Shown: positions 23,514 to 31,866, numbered from the stretch's first letter. The stretch is 32,002 bases of DNA from VBDM01 sp035702665 (GCA_035702665.1 DASSQD010000029.1:1-32002), one strand, 5' to 3'. The notes: generated from the sequence alone by a model not told the origin. Made by a program: numbers and translations.

Positions 23514-24158
23514 CTATGCGGCGGAGCGGGCTTTCTTGGCCCAGTATTCGGCCGAGGCCTTGCTGTGAGCGAGGGTGGGCGCGTCCTCGAAGCCCGGCGC
23601 CATGGATGCGGAAGTGCCGGCGAGCACCTGATGATGGTCGATGTTGAGCAGCCGCAGCCAGCTCTGCTGGCCAAGCGTGAGGCCGATCATGCAGCCGAGT
23701 TCCACCAGTTCGGCTTCGTTGAAGTGCTTGTACATTCGCTTCCAGAACGCGTCGTCGGTCGGCGTATGCCAGGTGATGGCCTCGGCGTAGGCGAGTGCAG
23801 CTTTCTGGCGCTCGTTATATCGCGTGGATTTCTCGAACTCGAGCAAGTCCCTGACTTGGTCTTCGACCAGCGCGCCGCTGGTCGTCGCCTTGACCGAGCG
23901 CTGGTTGCCGCAGTACTCGCATTCGACCGAGCGCGAGACATACAGGCGGCACAGCTCCTTGATAGCGTGATCCAGAACGCCGTTCCTGAAGATGTCGCGC
24001 CACGAGTTGGCAAAGAACCAGAAGCAAGCGGGAACATGCGCACGGATCGCCGAGCTCTCCGGCCGGGGCGTGCCTTCGCGCTGGCAGCGCTCCATCTCCT
24101 TGCGCATCTCGGCATCCATCTCTTCCAGCGGAACATAGCTGATTCGCTGCTTGGGCAT
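23514..24158 (-). CDS. carboxymuconolactone decarboxylase (AhpD-like) family protein
   Basis: The product has 214 residues and is mostly alpha-helical. The AhpD-like core carries E68, C80 and C83 (CEYC) at the right spacing, but the His expected four residues after the second Cys is Arg (R87). That makes the thiol peroxidase-type relay unlikely to be standard. Family members act as hydroperoxide reductases or as ring-lactone decarboxylases; the nearby thiolase points to catabolism, though the true PcaC enzyme is much shorter. The ATG has GAGGAG 7 bp upstream. It is preceded by a 73-bp gap with a possible terminator of the permease gene. Confidence 0.75.
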   Translation of the reverse strand: MPKQRISYVPLEEMDAEMRKEMERCQREGTPRPESSAIRAHVPACFWFFANSWRDIFRNGVLDHAIKELCRLYVSRSVECEYCGNQRSVKATTSGALVEDQVRDLLEFEKSTRYNERQKAALAYAEAITWHTPTDDAFWKRMYKHFNEAELVELGCMIGLTLGQQSWLRLLNIDHHQVLAGTSASMAPGFEDAPTLAHSKASAEYWAKKARSAA

Positions 24159-24211
24159 GGTGTCTCCTCGGCCGGCGCGGCGGCGCCGTGCAATGGCGAT
24201 ATTATGAACGC

Positions 24212-24230
24212 AAACGCGCCGCGCGGCACG
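24212..24230 (-). terminator. weak candidate intrinsic terminator after the second permease
   Basis: On the minus strand CGTGCC-GCGC-GGCGCG can form a 6-bp GC stem (one G-T pair) with a 4-base loop, followed by TTT. It starts just after the permease stop. The T-run is short, so read-through into the next genes is likely. Confidence 0.3.
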
Positions 24231-24231
24231 C

Positions 24232-25038
24232 TCAGTCCCGCCGCGCCCAGGGCATGAAGCGGCGCGTGAGCCATTTCACCAGCGCGTCGAACCCCACACC
24301 GGCGGCCACCAGAACGATTACCGCGACCATGGCTTCGTTGTGCTTGAAGATGCGCGAGTTGTAGAGCACGTAGAAACCCAGTCCCGGGATCGAGATGAAG
24401 AACTCTGCGACGACCGCGCCGATCAGCGCACGGCCGGCCGCGAGCCGCACACCCGCGAGGAGGTAAGGCAGCGACGACGGCAGCAGCACGTCGAACAAGG
24501 TCGCAAGCGGACGGGCGCGGAACGAGCGGGCCACCTCCAGGTAGTCGAGCGGAACGGAGCGCGCGCCGTCGCAGACGTTGATGACGATCGAGAAAAAGGA
24601 CGCGAACACGACCGTAGCAAGGCGCGCGTCTGCGCTGTACCCGAACCACAGCGAAACCAGCGGCAGGATCGCCACCATCGGAGTGGCAAACAGGCTGTTC
24701 ACGTAGTAGCGCAAACCCTGTTCGACCGCGGCGACACGCCCCATGACCGTGCCGACCACGGTTCCGGCCACGATCGCTATTAGGAGGCCTTCGACGACCG
24801 CCCATAGGGTCGCGCCCGCGTCGACGGCGAATTGCCGGTCCGCGAGCACGTCCAGGAACACGCGCGCGATCCCCGTCGGACGGGCGACGTAGGCCGGCGC
24901 GAACGAGCGCACGACGATCTCCCACAGCGCAAGGAGCGCGAGGCCGCCGGCCATTTTGAGGACGACCGCCGGCGGGGCCGGAACCCGCGGCCGGAGCGCG
25001 TTCGCCTTTCCGAACGCCGCGACCGCCCCGCGGCTCAC
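24232..25038 (-). CDS. ABC transporter permease (second subunit)
   Basis: The product has 268 residues with about six transmembrane helices. The EAA-like loop that contacts the ATPase is seen as EVARSFRARPLATLFDVLLPSSLPYLLAGVR-type sequence at about 160-190. This is a BPD_transp_1 permease of the SsuC/TauC class for small organic or sulfonate-like solutes. The start is a GTG at 25038 sharing GTGA with the stop of the other permease. The open frame extends 92 codons further upstream, but that part lies inside the other permease gene. Confidence 0.88.
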   Translation of the reverse strand: MSRGAVAAFGKANALRPRVPAPPAVVLKMAGGLALLALWEIVVRSFAPAYVARPTGIARVFLDVLADRQFAVDAGATLWAVVEGLLIAIVAGTVVGTVMGRVAAVEQGLRYYVNSLFATPMVAILPLVSLWFGYSADARLATVVFASFFSIVINVCDGARSVPLDYLEVARSFRARPLATLFDVLLPSSLPYLLAGVRLAAGRALIGAVVAEFFISIPGLGFYVLYNSRIFKHNEAMVAVIVLVAAGVGFDALVKWLTRRFMPWARRD

Positions 25039-25790
25039 GGGTTGTACCCCCGCCACGCGGCGAAGCGCCTCTCGAGATAGCGGCCCAGGTCCATGAGGGC
25101 GACCCCTATGATGACGATCACGAGGATTGCAGCGAGCATTGCCGCAGTATCGAAATTCATCGATCCCATCATGATCATCTGCCCGAGCCCCGACGGGCTC
25201 AGGAAGAACTCCGCGGCGACCATCCCGACCAGCCCCCGGGCGATCGCCTGCCGGATGCCGGTCATCGTATACGGGAGCGTGTACGGTATCAGCACGTCGC
25301 GCCACAACTGCCACTCGCTGGTGCGGAAGGAGTGCGCCACTTCGATCAGCTCGGGGCGGATGCTGCGCGCGCCCTCGATGGTGTTGTAGAGGACAGGGAA
25401 CACGGCGAAGAGGAACACGACCAGGACCTTGGGCGCGAAGCCGAACCCCATGATCGAGAGGATGAAGGGAATCAGCGCCACCATCGGCGTGGCGTAGAGC
25501 ACCATAATGTAGTCCTCGAGCGCCACTCGCAGCCAGGACACCCGTGCGAGCAACACCCCGAACGGCGCGCCGGCCAGGACCGACAGCGCGAGGCCTGCGA
25601 TGTACACCCTGAACGATTCGACGGCCTGGTGCAGCAGCGTACCGCTCGCGCCCAGCGCTGCGAGGCTCTTCAGCGTCGAGGACAACGGCGCCCAGAAGGC
25701 CTCGGATGTCAGCCGGCCGGTAAGCTCCCAGACGATCGCGCCGAGCGCGAGGCTGGCAACGGTTGTCGCGTAGCGGGCCGTTCGGGACAT
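25035..25790 (-). CDS. ABC transporter permease (first subunit)
   Basis: The product has 251 residues with about six helices. The EAA loop is EVAHSFRTSEWQLWRDVLIP followed by YTLPYTMTGIR. It is related to the next permease but clearly distinct, which suggests that the two form a heterodimer. The ATG is 39 bp after the binding-protein stop, and a GC-rich hairpin lies in that gap. The substrate is not evident. Confidence 0.88.
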   Translation of the reverse strand: MSRTARYATTVASLALGAIVWELTGRLTSEAFWAPLSSTLKSLAALGASGTLLHQAVESFRVYIAGLALSVLAGAPFGVLLARVSWLRVALEDYIMVLYATPMVALIPFILSIMGFGFAPKVLVVFLFAVFPVLYNTIEGARSIRPELIEVAHSFRTSEWQLWRDVLIPYTLPYTMTGIRQAIARGLVGMVAAEFFLSPSGLGQMIMMGSMNFDTAAMLAAILVIVIIGVALMDLGRYLERRFAAWRGYNP

Positions 25791-25797
25791 CGTCTCA

Positions 25798-25822
25798 AGC
25801 CCGCGAGCCCTGCCCGCGGGCT
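25798..25822. promoter_or_regulatory. intercistronic hairpin after the binding-protein gene
   Basis: AGCCCGCG and CGCGGGCT form perfect 8-bp arms around a 9-base loop in the gap between the binding-protein gene and the permeases. No T-run follows, so it is probably not a terminator. Hairpins at this position can protect the upstream mRNA and raise binding protein over permease, as known for other ABC operons. Confidence 0.45.
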
Positions 25823-25829
25823 CTCTCCG

Positions 25830-26846
25830 TCAGCGCTTGCCGACCAGCTTGTAGGCGTCGCGCCAAATCGAGGTGTCAACGAACGAGTCGTACGCCGGCG
25901 GGCTCTTGTCGCTCTTGATATTGCCGACCGCCTTCTGCCCCTTGCCCACGGCCTCGAGGTGATCGCGTCCCAGGCCGTCGTTCTCGTGCGGCCAGAACTC
26001 GATGTCGAGGTACTCCTTGAGCGACTTCTTCGCGAACTCGGGCGAGCGGCCCGTCGGTGCGGCGTCCTGGGCGACCTTGTCGGCGTTGGCCGGATCGCGC
26101 ATGAAGCGCTCGGCGTCGATCAGCGCCGCCACCGCGCGCACGAAGGCGTCCCGGTTCTGCGCCAGCTTGTCCTTGCGCGTCACCAGGATCAGGTAGTGGT
26201 CGTTGGGGCGCGACTGCTTCTGGGTCGTGATGACGTGGATCTTCTTTCCGCTCTGTGCCTCGATCGTGGGGACGTCGTCGATATGCAGGGCCCCGTATTT
26301 GAGCTGGCCGGCGATCATCGCCGCCGCCGTCTGCGAACCGAGCGCCACCTGCTGCACGTCCTCGATCTTCATCTTGCAGCCGCCGATCAGCATGTTCTTG
26401 AGCGCGATCGAGCGGGCGCCGCCCACCGCGTCAACGCCCACCGCCTGCCCCTTGATGCTCGCGCACGATGCATTCGGATCCGTCGACCCCAGCAGCCAGT
26501 CGGGATGCTCCATGCCCCATATCCCCACCAGAGGCACTCCGGTATTCGCGATCTGGCTCACCACCAGGGGCGAGGGGCCGAGGGCGAGCTCGATCTCGCC
26601 GGCGACCACGGCGCGGGTGGCGAACGAGCCCGTCTCGAAGCCGCGCACCGTCGCGTCCGCGCCGCGCTTCTTGAAGAAGCCCTCTTTGTCCGCCACCAGG
26701 AAGATCACGGTGCCGAAGATCGGCGGGATCCCGGGAGTGCCGATGGTGATCTTCTGCGCCGAGCACAGCGCCGGCGCGCAGGCCAGCGTCAGGGCCAGGC
26801 AGGCGGCGCGCAGGCCGTGCGATCCATTGTCTTTGCGTGGTGTCAT
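25830..26846 (-). CDS. ABC transporter substrate-binding protein (NMT1/SsuA-like)
   Basis: The product has about 338 residues. A Sec signal peptide is visible at about 12-33 (LRAACLALTLACAPALCSA), with likely cleavage before QKITIG. The mature protein has the two-lobed periplasmic binding fold, beginning ITIGTPGIPPIF, and contains ADKEGFFKKRGA and GEIELALGPSPLV, typical of the NMT1/THI5-like and sulfonate or nitrate families. The start is taken as ATG 26846 because AGGAGG lies 7 bp ahead; ATG 26852 is two codons longer. The ligand is unknown. It is transcribed after the ATPase and before the two permeases. Confidence 0.88.
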   Translation of the reverse strand: MTPRKDNGSHGLRAACLALTLACAPALCSAQKITIGTPGIPPIFGTVIFLVADKEGFFKKRGADATVRGFETGSFATRAVVAGEIELALGPSPLVVSQIANTGVPLVGIWGMEHPDWLLGSTDPNASCASIKGQAVGVDAVGGARSIALKNMLIGGCKMKIEDVQQVALGSQTAAAMIAGQLKYGALHIDDVPTIEAQSGKKIHVITTQKQSRPNDHYLILVTRKDKLAQNRDAFVRAVAALIDAERFMRDPANADKVAQDAAPTGRSPEFAKKSLKEYLDIEFWPHENDGLGRDHLEAVGKGQKAVGNIKSDKSPPAYDSFVDTSIWRDAYKLVGKR

Positions 26847-26878
26847 CCTCATTCCTCCTCGTCCAAACGGTTTTGAGT

Positions 26879-27676
26879 CTATGTCTTCACTTCGAGTTCA
26901 GCCCGCCGCGCGTCCGCCATCAGCGTCGTCCAGACGTGCTCGCGCAGCTCGGCGAACCGCGGTTGCAGCAGCGTCTCGCGGCTGCGGGGTCGGGGCAGGT
27001 CCACCTCGACGATCTCGTGGACCCCGCTCGGCCGTCCTTTCAGCACCAGCACGCGGTCGCCCATCAGCACGGCTTCGTCGATGGCGTGCGTAACGAACAC
27101 CATCGTGGTCTGGCTCTGCTCCCAGATTCGCAGCAGCTCGAGCTGCAGGATCTCGCGGGTCTGGGCGTCCACCGCCCCGAAGGGCTCGTCCATCAGCAGG
27201 ACCCGCGGCCCCACGGAAAGCGCGCGCGCCAGCCCGCAGCGCTGCTGCATGCCGCCGGAGATCTGATACGGATAATAGCTCTCGAAGCCGCCGAGACCAA
27301 CCAGCTTGATGAAATGCGGGACCTTCTCGCCGATCTCGGCGCGCGAGGCGCCGGCGAGCTTCAGGCCGTAGGCCACGTTCTGATAGACGGTTTTCCAGGG
27401 AAACAGCCCGAAATGCTGGAACACCATCGCCACGCCCTCGCGCGGGCGCGAGACGGGCTCGCCCTCGATGCGAACTTCCCCCTCGCTCAGGGGAATGAGC
27501 CCGTTCATGCAGCGGAGCAGCGTCGTCTTTCCGCAGCCCGAGGGCCCGATGATCGCGAGCACCTCGCGCTCCCGGACCTCCAGGCCGACGCCGCGAAACA
27601 CCTCCAGCGTGCCGAAGCATTTCCCGGCGTTCGAAACGACGATGCTCGGCCGCCCTCCGCCCCGATCCACGTTCAA
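26879..27676 (-). CDS. ABC transporter ATP-binding protein
   Basis: The product has 265 residues. The Walker A motif is GPSGCGKTT (44-52), the Q-loop lies in MVFQHFGLFPWKTV, the signature is ISGGMQQR, and Walker B is VLLMDEPFGAVD. All residues for ATP hydrolysis are present. It energises the importer formed with the downstream binding protein and permeases. The start is uncertain: TTG at 27676 is the longest choice and GTG at 27670 is next, and neither has a good ribosome-binding site. It follows the Bug receptor gene by 19 bp. Confidence 0.88.
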   Translation of the reverse strand: MNVDRGGGRPSIVVSNAGKCFGTLEVFRGVGLEVREREVLAIIGPSGCGKTTLLRCMNGLIPLSEGEVRIEGEPVSRPREGVAMVFQHFGLFPWKTVYQNVAYGLKLAGASRAEIGEKVPHFIKLVGLGGFESYYPYQISGGMQQRCGLARALSVGPRVLLMDEPFGAVDAQTREILQLELLRIWEQSQTTMVFVTHAIDEAVLMGDRVLVLKGRPSGVHEIVEVDLPRPRSRETLLQPRFAELREHVWTTLMADARRAELEVKT

Positions 27677-27695
27677 GCTGTGAGAGGTCCGGCGA

Positions 27696-28658
27696 TTACT
27701 GCGGCTTGATTCCCGCCGCCTTGATCACGCGCGCGTACTCGTCGTGCTCGCTGCGCACGAACCTCGCGAACTCCTCGGGCGACATGTCCATGGTGTCGTT
27801 GCCGAGGTTCTGCAGCCGGTCGCGCACCGCCGGATCGGCGAGCGCCTTGCGCGTATCGGCCGAGATCTTGGCGACGATGTCCTTCGGCGTGCCCGCCGGG
27901 GCCCACAGGCCGAACCACAGGGGCGCGTCCGCGCCCTGGATGCCCGCTTCGCCAGTAGTGGGAACGTTCGGGAGCTGGCTGTTGCGCTTGGGCGTGCTCA
28001 CCGCGAGCGGGCGGACCCTCCCGCCCTTGATGTGGGGGATCGCCGCAGAGATCGGCGCCCAGTAGCAATCCACCGAGTTGCTGAGCATCGCCTGGATCAC
28101 CTCCGGCGTGCCCTTGAACGGGATCTGGGTCACGTTGATCTTCGCCGCGGCGACGAACTTCTCCGTGTTCAGGTGCGTGCCGCTGCCGACGCCGGCGTGT
28201 CCCCAGTTGATCGCGCCCGGCTTGGCCTTGGCCGCATTGACGACGTCCATGAGGGTCTTGTACTGCGAACTCGCGTTCACGATGAGGACGTTGGGCTGCA
28301 GCGCGAGCGGGGAGATGTCGACGAAGTCGTTGATCGCGTCGTAGGGAAGCTTCGCGTAGATCGACGGCGTCACCGTATGAGCGTTCGAGTCGACGAGCAG
28401 CGTATAGCCGTCGGGCGCGGCTTTTGCCACGACCGCCGTGCCGATCGACCCGCCCGCGCCGGCGCGGTTCTCGGGGACCACCGGCTGGCCCCACATCTCG
28501 GAGAGCTTCTGCAGGACGATGCGCCCGACGATGTCGGTCGAGCTGCCCGCTGTGAACGAAATGATCGCGTGCACCGGTTTGTTCGGGTAGCCTTGCGCGA
28601 ACGCCTGCGCCGCTCCCGCTGCCGCGATCGCGGCGAGTATTCTTATGATGGTTTTCAT
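27696..28658 (-). CDS. Bug/TctC-type tripartite tricarboxylate receptor
   Basis: The product has 320 residues with a Sec signal peptide (about 1-22, ending AQAFAQ). The mature sequence is the Bug family pattern: YPNKPVHAIISFTAGSSTD, then VVPENRAGAGGSIGT, and PDGYTLL, followed by GVGSGTHLN. Bug proteins bind carboxylates or other small molecules in the periplasm. No TctA or TctB membrane partner is visible, so this is an orphan receptor as is common in Burkholderiales. ATG 28658 has GAGGAG upstream. The open frame extends further upstream within the next gene, but that is shadow. Confidence 0.92.
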   Translation of the reverse strand: MKTIIRILAAIAAAGAAQAFAQGYPNKPVHAIISFTAGSSTDIVGRIVLQKLSEMWGQPVVPENRAGAGGSIGTAVVAKAAPDGYTLLVDSNAHTVTPSIYAKLPYDAINDFVDISPLALQPNVLIVNASSQYKTLMDVVNAAKAKPGAINWGHAGVGSGTHLNTEKFVAAAKINVTQIPFKGTPEVIQAMLSNSVDCYWAPISAAIPHIKGGRVRPLAVSTPKRNSQLPNVPTTGEAGIQGADAPLWFGLWAPAGTPKDIVAKISADTRKALADPAVRDRLQNLGNDTMDMSPEEFARFVRSEHDEYARVIKAAGIKPQ

Positions 28659-28681
28659 TGCAGCTCCTCTGTGAAAGAACC

Positions 28682-29611
28682 TTACGAAAGTCCGTCCCCG
28701 ACCGCGACGTTCTCCGCCTTGAGCTTCAGGCCCGAGGCCTGCGCCTGCTGCACCAGCAGCGTCGAGAAATCCTCCTCGGTCATCCCCTTGCCCATCATCG
28801 ACTGGATCAGGTCGCGCGTGATCGCGGCGAGCGGCATCGGCACCTCGAACTTGCGTCCGGCCTCGAGGCCGAGGTCGAGGTCCTTGCGCAGCAGATACGG
28901 CGTGAAGGTGACGTGGAAATCCAGATTGACGAAGGCCGGAGTCTTGTAGCGCGTGAAAGTCGAGCCCATCACGCTCTTGTTGAGGAAATCGAGGAACGCG
29001 TGGCGCGGCACGCCCGCTTTTTCGGCGAGCACCGTGATCTCCGCCATGCACTGCGTCACCACGCCGAGCATCACGTTGTGGCAGATTTTGACGATACGCG
29101 ACAGCTCCCCCTCGCCGACGTACGACGAGCCCTGCCCCATCATCGCGAGATACGGCGCCGCGGCGTCGTACGCGGCCCTCGGGCCCGACACGACGAAGGT
29201 GAGCTTGCCCGCCTTGATCACCTTGGCGTTTCCCGAGACCGGCGCCGATAGCAGCTCGACGCCTTTCGCCGACAGGATCCTGCGCAGGTCCGCGGAGCCG
29301 TCGAGGGAGATTGACGAGCACTCGACCACCATGCGCGGCTTCGCCGAGCCGGAGAGCAGCCCCCCGGGTCCCGCGATCACCTCCCTGACGTCGTCATAGG
29401 TCGACACCATGCAGAACACGATGTCGCAGCCGGCGAGGTCGGCGAGGCGGTCGGCGATCTTCGCGCCCTCCTTGACCAGGGGCTCGGCCTTGGCGCGCGT
29501 GCGGTTCCACACCGCGAGGTCGCACCCGCCCTTCGCGAGGCGCCGCGCCATCTCGAAACCCATGCGGCCGGCGCCGATCCAGCCGATCTTCTTGCCCTTC
29601 GTGGTGCTCAC
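28682..29611 (-). CDS. NAD(P)-dependent beta-hydroxyacid dehydrogenase (3-hydroxyisobutyrate dehydrogenase family)
   Basis: The product has 309 residues. An N-terminal Rossmann domain has GWIGAGRMGFEMARRL at about 10-25. APVSGN holds the substrate-binding Ser-Gly (126-127), and K175 with N179 lie in the catalytic helix (VKICHN). The C-terminal helical domain follows. Family members oxidise 3-hydroxy acids such as 3-hydroxyisobutyrate, tartronate or glycerate derivatives. The start is a GTG at 29611 with AGGAG 6 bp upstream. It directly follows the lipoyl-domain gene, suggesting that it works on the same pathway. Exact substrate unknown. Confidence 0.85.
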   Translation of the reverse strand: MSTTKGKKIGWIGAGRMGFEMARRLAKGGCDLAVWNRTRAKAEPLVKEGAKIADRLADLAGCDIVFCMVSTYDDVREVIAGPGGLLSGSAKPRMVVECSSISLDGSADLRRILSAKGVELLSAPVSGNAKVIKAGKLTFVVSGPRAAYDAAAPYLAMMGQGSSYVGEGELSRIVKICHNVMLGVVTQCMAEITVLAEKAGVPRHAFLDFLNKSVMGSTFTRYKTPAFVNLDFHVTFTPYLLRKDLDLGLEAGRKFEVPMPLAAITRDLIQSMMGKGMTEEDFSTLLVQQAQASGLKLKAENVAVGDGLS

Positions 29612-29621
29612 CCGCTTCTCC

Positions 29622-29858
29622 TCACTTGGCCGGCTCGATCACTGCGAGCACGGTTCCCACCGGGACGGTCTTGCCCGCTTCGACCAGGATCGCCTTCACC
29701 ACTCCGGCCGTGATCGAGGGAACCTCGGTGGTCACCTTGTCGGTCTCGACATCGAACAGCGGCTCGTCCGCCTTCACCGTGTCGCCGACCTTCTTGTACC
29801 AGTTGGCGACCGTTCCTTCGGTCACCGTCTCGCCCAGCTGGGGCATGATGACGTCCAT
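29622..29858 (-). CDS. free-standing lipoyl domain protein
   Basis: The product is only 78 residues and consists of a single biotinyl/lipoyl domain. The lipoylated Lys is K41 in DVETDKV, and the rest fits the beta-sandwich of E2 domains (GETVTEGTV near the N-terminus, PVGTVLAVIE near the end). In standard 2-oxoacid dehydrogenases this domain is the start of a much longer E2 protein. Here the reading frame stops cleanly at 29622 and no subunit-binding or acyltransferase domain follows. ATG 29858 has GGAG 5 bp ahead. It sits 13 bp after the E1 beta gene. Confidence 0.88.
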   Translation of the reverse strand: MDVIMPQLGETVTEGTVANWYKKVGDTVKADEPLFDVETDKVTTEVPSITAGVVKAILVEAGKTVPVGTVLAVIEPAK

Positions 29859-29871
29859 TGCTTCTCCGTTT

Positions 29872-30849
29872 CTAGCGGCTTAAGGCCCGTTTCACTTCCG
29901 CGACGATGCGCGCGACCGTCGGCACGACCGCATCCTCCAGCTGGTCGGCGGAGGGCAGCGGGACGTGCGGCGTGGTGATGCGGACGATCGGTCCCTTGAG
30001 CGCGCCGAACGCCTCCTCCTGGATGATCGAGGCGATCTCGGCGCCCCAGCCGCACAGTCGCGGGTTCTCCTCGACGGTGAACACGCGTCCGGTGCGCGCC
30101 GACTCGGCGAGCAGCGTCTTGGCGTCGAGCGGCACCAGCGATCTCACGTCGATGACCGTCGCCTTGATTCCGTCGGCGGCGAGCGCTTCCGCCGCTTTCT
30201 CCGCCCTCGGCACCATCGCGGCGAGCGCGATGAGGGTGGCGTCCGTTCCGGTGCGCAGCACCTTCGCCTTGCCGAGAGGCTCGACGTGCTCGCCGTCGGG
30301 GACCTCGCCCTTGTTCGCGAGCAGGCTCTTGTGCTCGAAGAACAGGACCGGATCCGGGTCGCGGATCGCTGCGGCTAGCAATCCCTTAGCGTCGGCGGGG
30401 TTCGAGGGGGCGATCACCTTGATGCCCGGGATCGCCATTGCCCAGTTCTCCACGCTCTGCGAGTGCTGCGCGCCGAAGCGCGACCCCGCGCCGTTGGCGG
30501 TGCGGATGACCAGGGGAAGGGTTATCTGGCCGTCGCTCATGTAGCGCGTCTTGGCGATCTCGTTCGCGACGTAATCCCAGCAGCAGGCGAGGAAGTCCGA
30601 GAACATGATCTCGGCCACGGGGCGCAGGCCGGTCATCGCTGCGCCCATCGCCGCGCCCAGGATGGCGAGCTCCGAGATCGGAGTGTCCTTCACGCGCCTC
30701 GGACCGAACTCCTCGAACAGGCCGACCGTGGTCTTGAACACGCCGCCCGCCGCGGCGGTGTCCTCGCCGAACAGCACGACGCGCTCGTCGCGCTTCATCT
30801 CCTGCGCGATGCCCGCCGCGACCGCGTCGCGGTAGCTCAGTTGCGCCAT
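29872..30849 (-). CDS. 2-oxoacid/acetoin dehydrogenase E1 component, beta subunit
   Basis: The product has 325 residues. It is a transketolase-like beta subunit, with FGEDTAAAGGVFK near 30, the cofactor-side DTPISELAILGAAMGAAMTGLRPVAE block, and the C-terminal transketolase domain with VIDVRSLVPLD. It pairs with the alpha subunit to carry out thiamine diphosphate-dependent decarboxylation and transfer to a lipoyl group. The ATG at 30849 lies 13 bp inside the alpha-subunit gene, with GGAGG 6 bp upstream. The frame stays open upstream to 31554 inside the alpha gene; that is shadow. Confidence 0.92.
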   Translation of the reverse strand: MAQLSYRDAVAAGIAQEMKRDERVVLFGEDTAAAGGVFKTTVGLFEEFGPRRVKDTPISELAILGAAMGAAMTGLRPVAEIMFSDFLACCWDYVANEIAKTRYMSDGQITLPLVIRTANGAGSRFGAQHSQSVENWAMAIPGIKVIAPSNPADAKGLLAAAIRDPDPVLFFEHKSLLANKGEVPDGEHVEPLGKAKVLRTGTDATLIALAAMVPRAEKAAEALAADGIKATVIDVRSLVPLDAKTLLAESARTGRVFTVEENPRLCGWGAEIASIIQEEAFGALKGPIVRITTPHVPLPSADQLEDAVVPTVARIVAEVKRALSR

Positions 30850-31856
30850 GCGTTGCCTCCGTCGGCCCAGACGTCGGTCATCGCGGTCTCGAGCGCGGGC
30901 GTGGGCGAAGCCTTCGCCGCCTCGGTCGCCCGCTCGAGCTTGGCCATCGACTCCGATTCGATCTTCGCGAGCGTGGCCTCGGCGACCCCGGAAGCAAGCA
31001 GGCTGGCGCGATACAGGGCGACAGGATCCCGCTTGAGCCATTGCTCGAGCTCTTCCTTGGGTCGGTACTTCGCCGGATCGGCGCGCGAGTGGCCGCTGTG
31101 CCGGTAGGTCAGGCACTCGATCAGGGACGGACCGCCGCCGGCGCGCGCCTTCTCGATAGCCGCGCGCGCCGCGCTGTATACGATGTCGGCGTCGTTGCCG
31201 TCGATCACCTGGCGCTCGAGGCCGTAGCTCGCCGCGCGGTCCGCCGCGGGGTGCTTGACCGCGGTCACCGCCGAGATCGGCGTGTACTCCATGTACATGT
31301 TGTTCTCGCAGCAGAAGATCACGGGCAGCTTCCACACCGCCGCGAGGTTCAGCGCCTCGTGGAAGGCGCCGATGTTGGTCGCGCCGTCGCCGAAGAATGC
31401 GACCGCGACCTGCTTCGTGCCGCGGTACTGCGCCGACCAAGCCGCGCCCGCCGCGATCGGCAGGTGCGCGCCGACGATGGCGTAGGAGCCCATCACGCCG
31501 TGCTCGACGCTCGTCAGGTGCATCGAACCGCCCTTGCCTTTCATCAGGCCGCACTGGCGGCCCATCAGCTCGCCCAGCACCGCCTGCATGGATGCGCCGC
31601 GCGCGAGCGTATGGTGGTGCCCGCGGTAGGTGCAGAAGGTGTAGTCGTCCCTGTTCATCGCCGCGGCGAACCCGGCGGCGACCGCTTCCTGGCCGAGCGC
31701 GAGGTGGCTCGTGCCCTTCACCAGGTTCTGCAGGAAGAGATCGTAGGCGCGCTTCTCGGTGTGCCGGATCTCGACCTGGAGCTGGAACAGCTTGAGCCGC
31801 ATCGCCTCGGGGATTTCGGCGGCTCGCGCGGGGTGGGCTTTCTGGGTGACGCTCAT
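30837..31856 (-). CDS. 2-oxoacid/acetoin dehydrogenase E1 component, alpha subunit
   Basis: The product has 339 residues. It has the thiamine diphosphate-binding motif, beginning GDGATNIG (156-163) and ending CENN near 186, and the conserved YRHSGHSRADPAKYR loop. The length and sequence resemble acetoin dehydrogenase AcoA and the branched or pyruvate E1 alpha proteins. Which 2-oxoacid or acetoin-like compound it uses cannot be settled from sequence alone. ATG 31856 has only a weak ribosome-binding site (TGAGA). It follows the M24 peptidase gene by 10 bp. Confidence 0.92.
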   Translation of the reverse strand: MSVTQKAHPARAAEIPEAMRLKLFQLQVEIRHTEKRAYDLFLQNLVKGTSHLALGQEAVAAGFAAAMNRDDYTFCTYRGHHHTLARGASMQAVLGELMGRQCGLMKGKGGSMHLTSVEHGVMGSYAIVGAHLPIAAGAAWSAQYRGTKQVAVAFFGDGATNIGAFHEALNLAAVWKLPVIFCCENNMYMEYTPISAVTAVKHPAADRAASYGLERQVIDGNDADIVYSAARAAIEKARAGGGPSLIECLTYRHSGHSRADPAKYRPKEELEQWLKRDPVALYRASLLASGVAEATLAKIESESMAKLERATEAAKASPTPALETAMTDVWADGGNAWRN

Positions 31857-31866
31857 GCGATTCTCA

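Noticed and set aside
22752..24257. 501-codon plus-strand open frame opposite the SDR and CMD-like genes
   Set aside because: It is antisense to two genes with clear motifs and has no domain of its own.
28659..29321. Bug-receptor frame staying open upstream, as if a fusion protein
   Set aside because: The extension lies within the dehydrogenase gene; a signal peptide and ribosome-binding site mark the start at 28658.
30850..31554. E1 beta frame staying open into the E1 alpha gene
   Set aside because: A strong GGAGG and the family N-terminus MAQLSYRDA mark the start at 30849.
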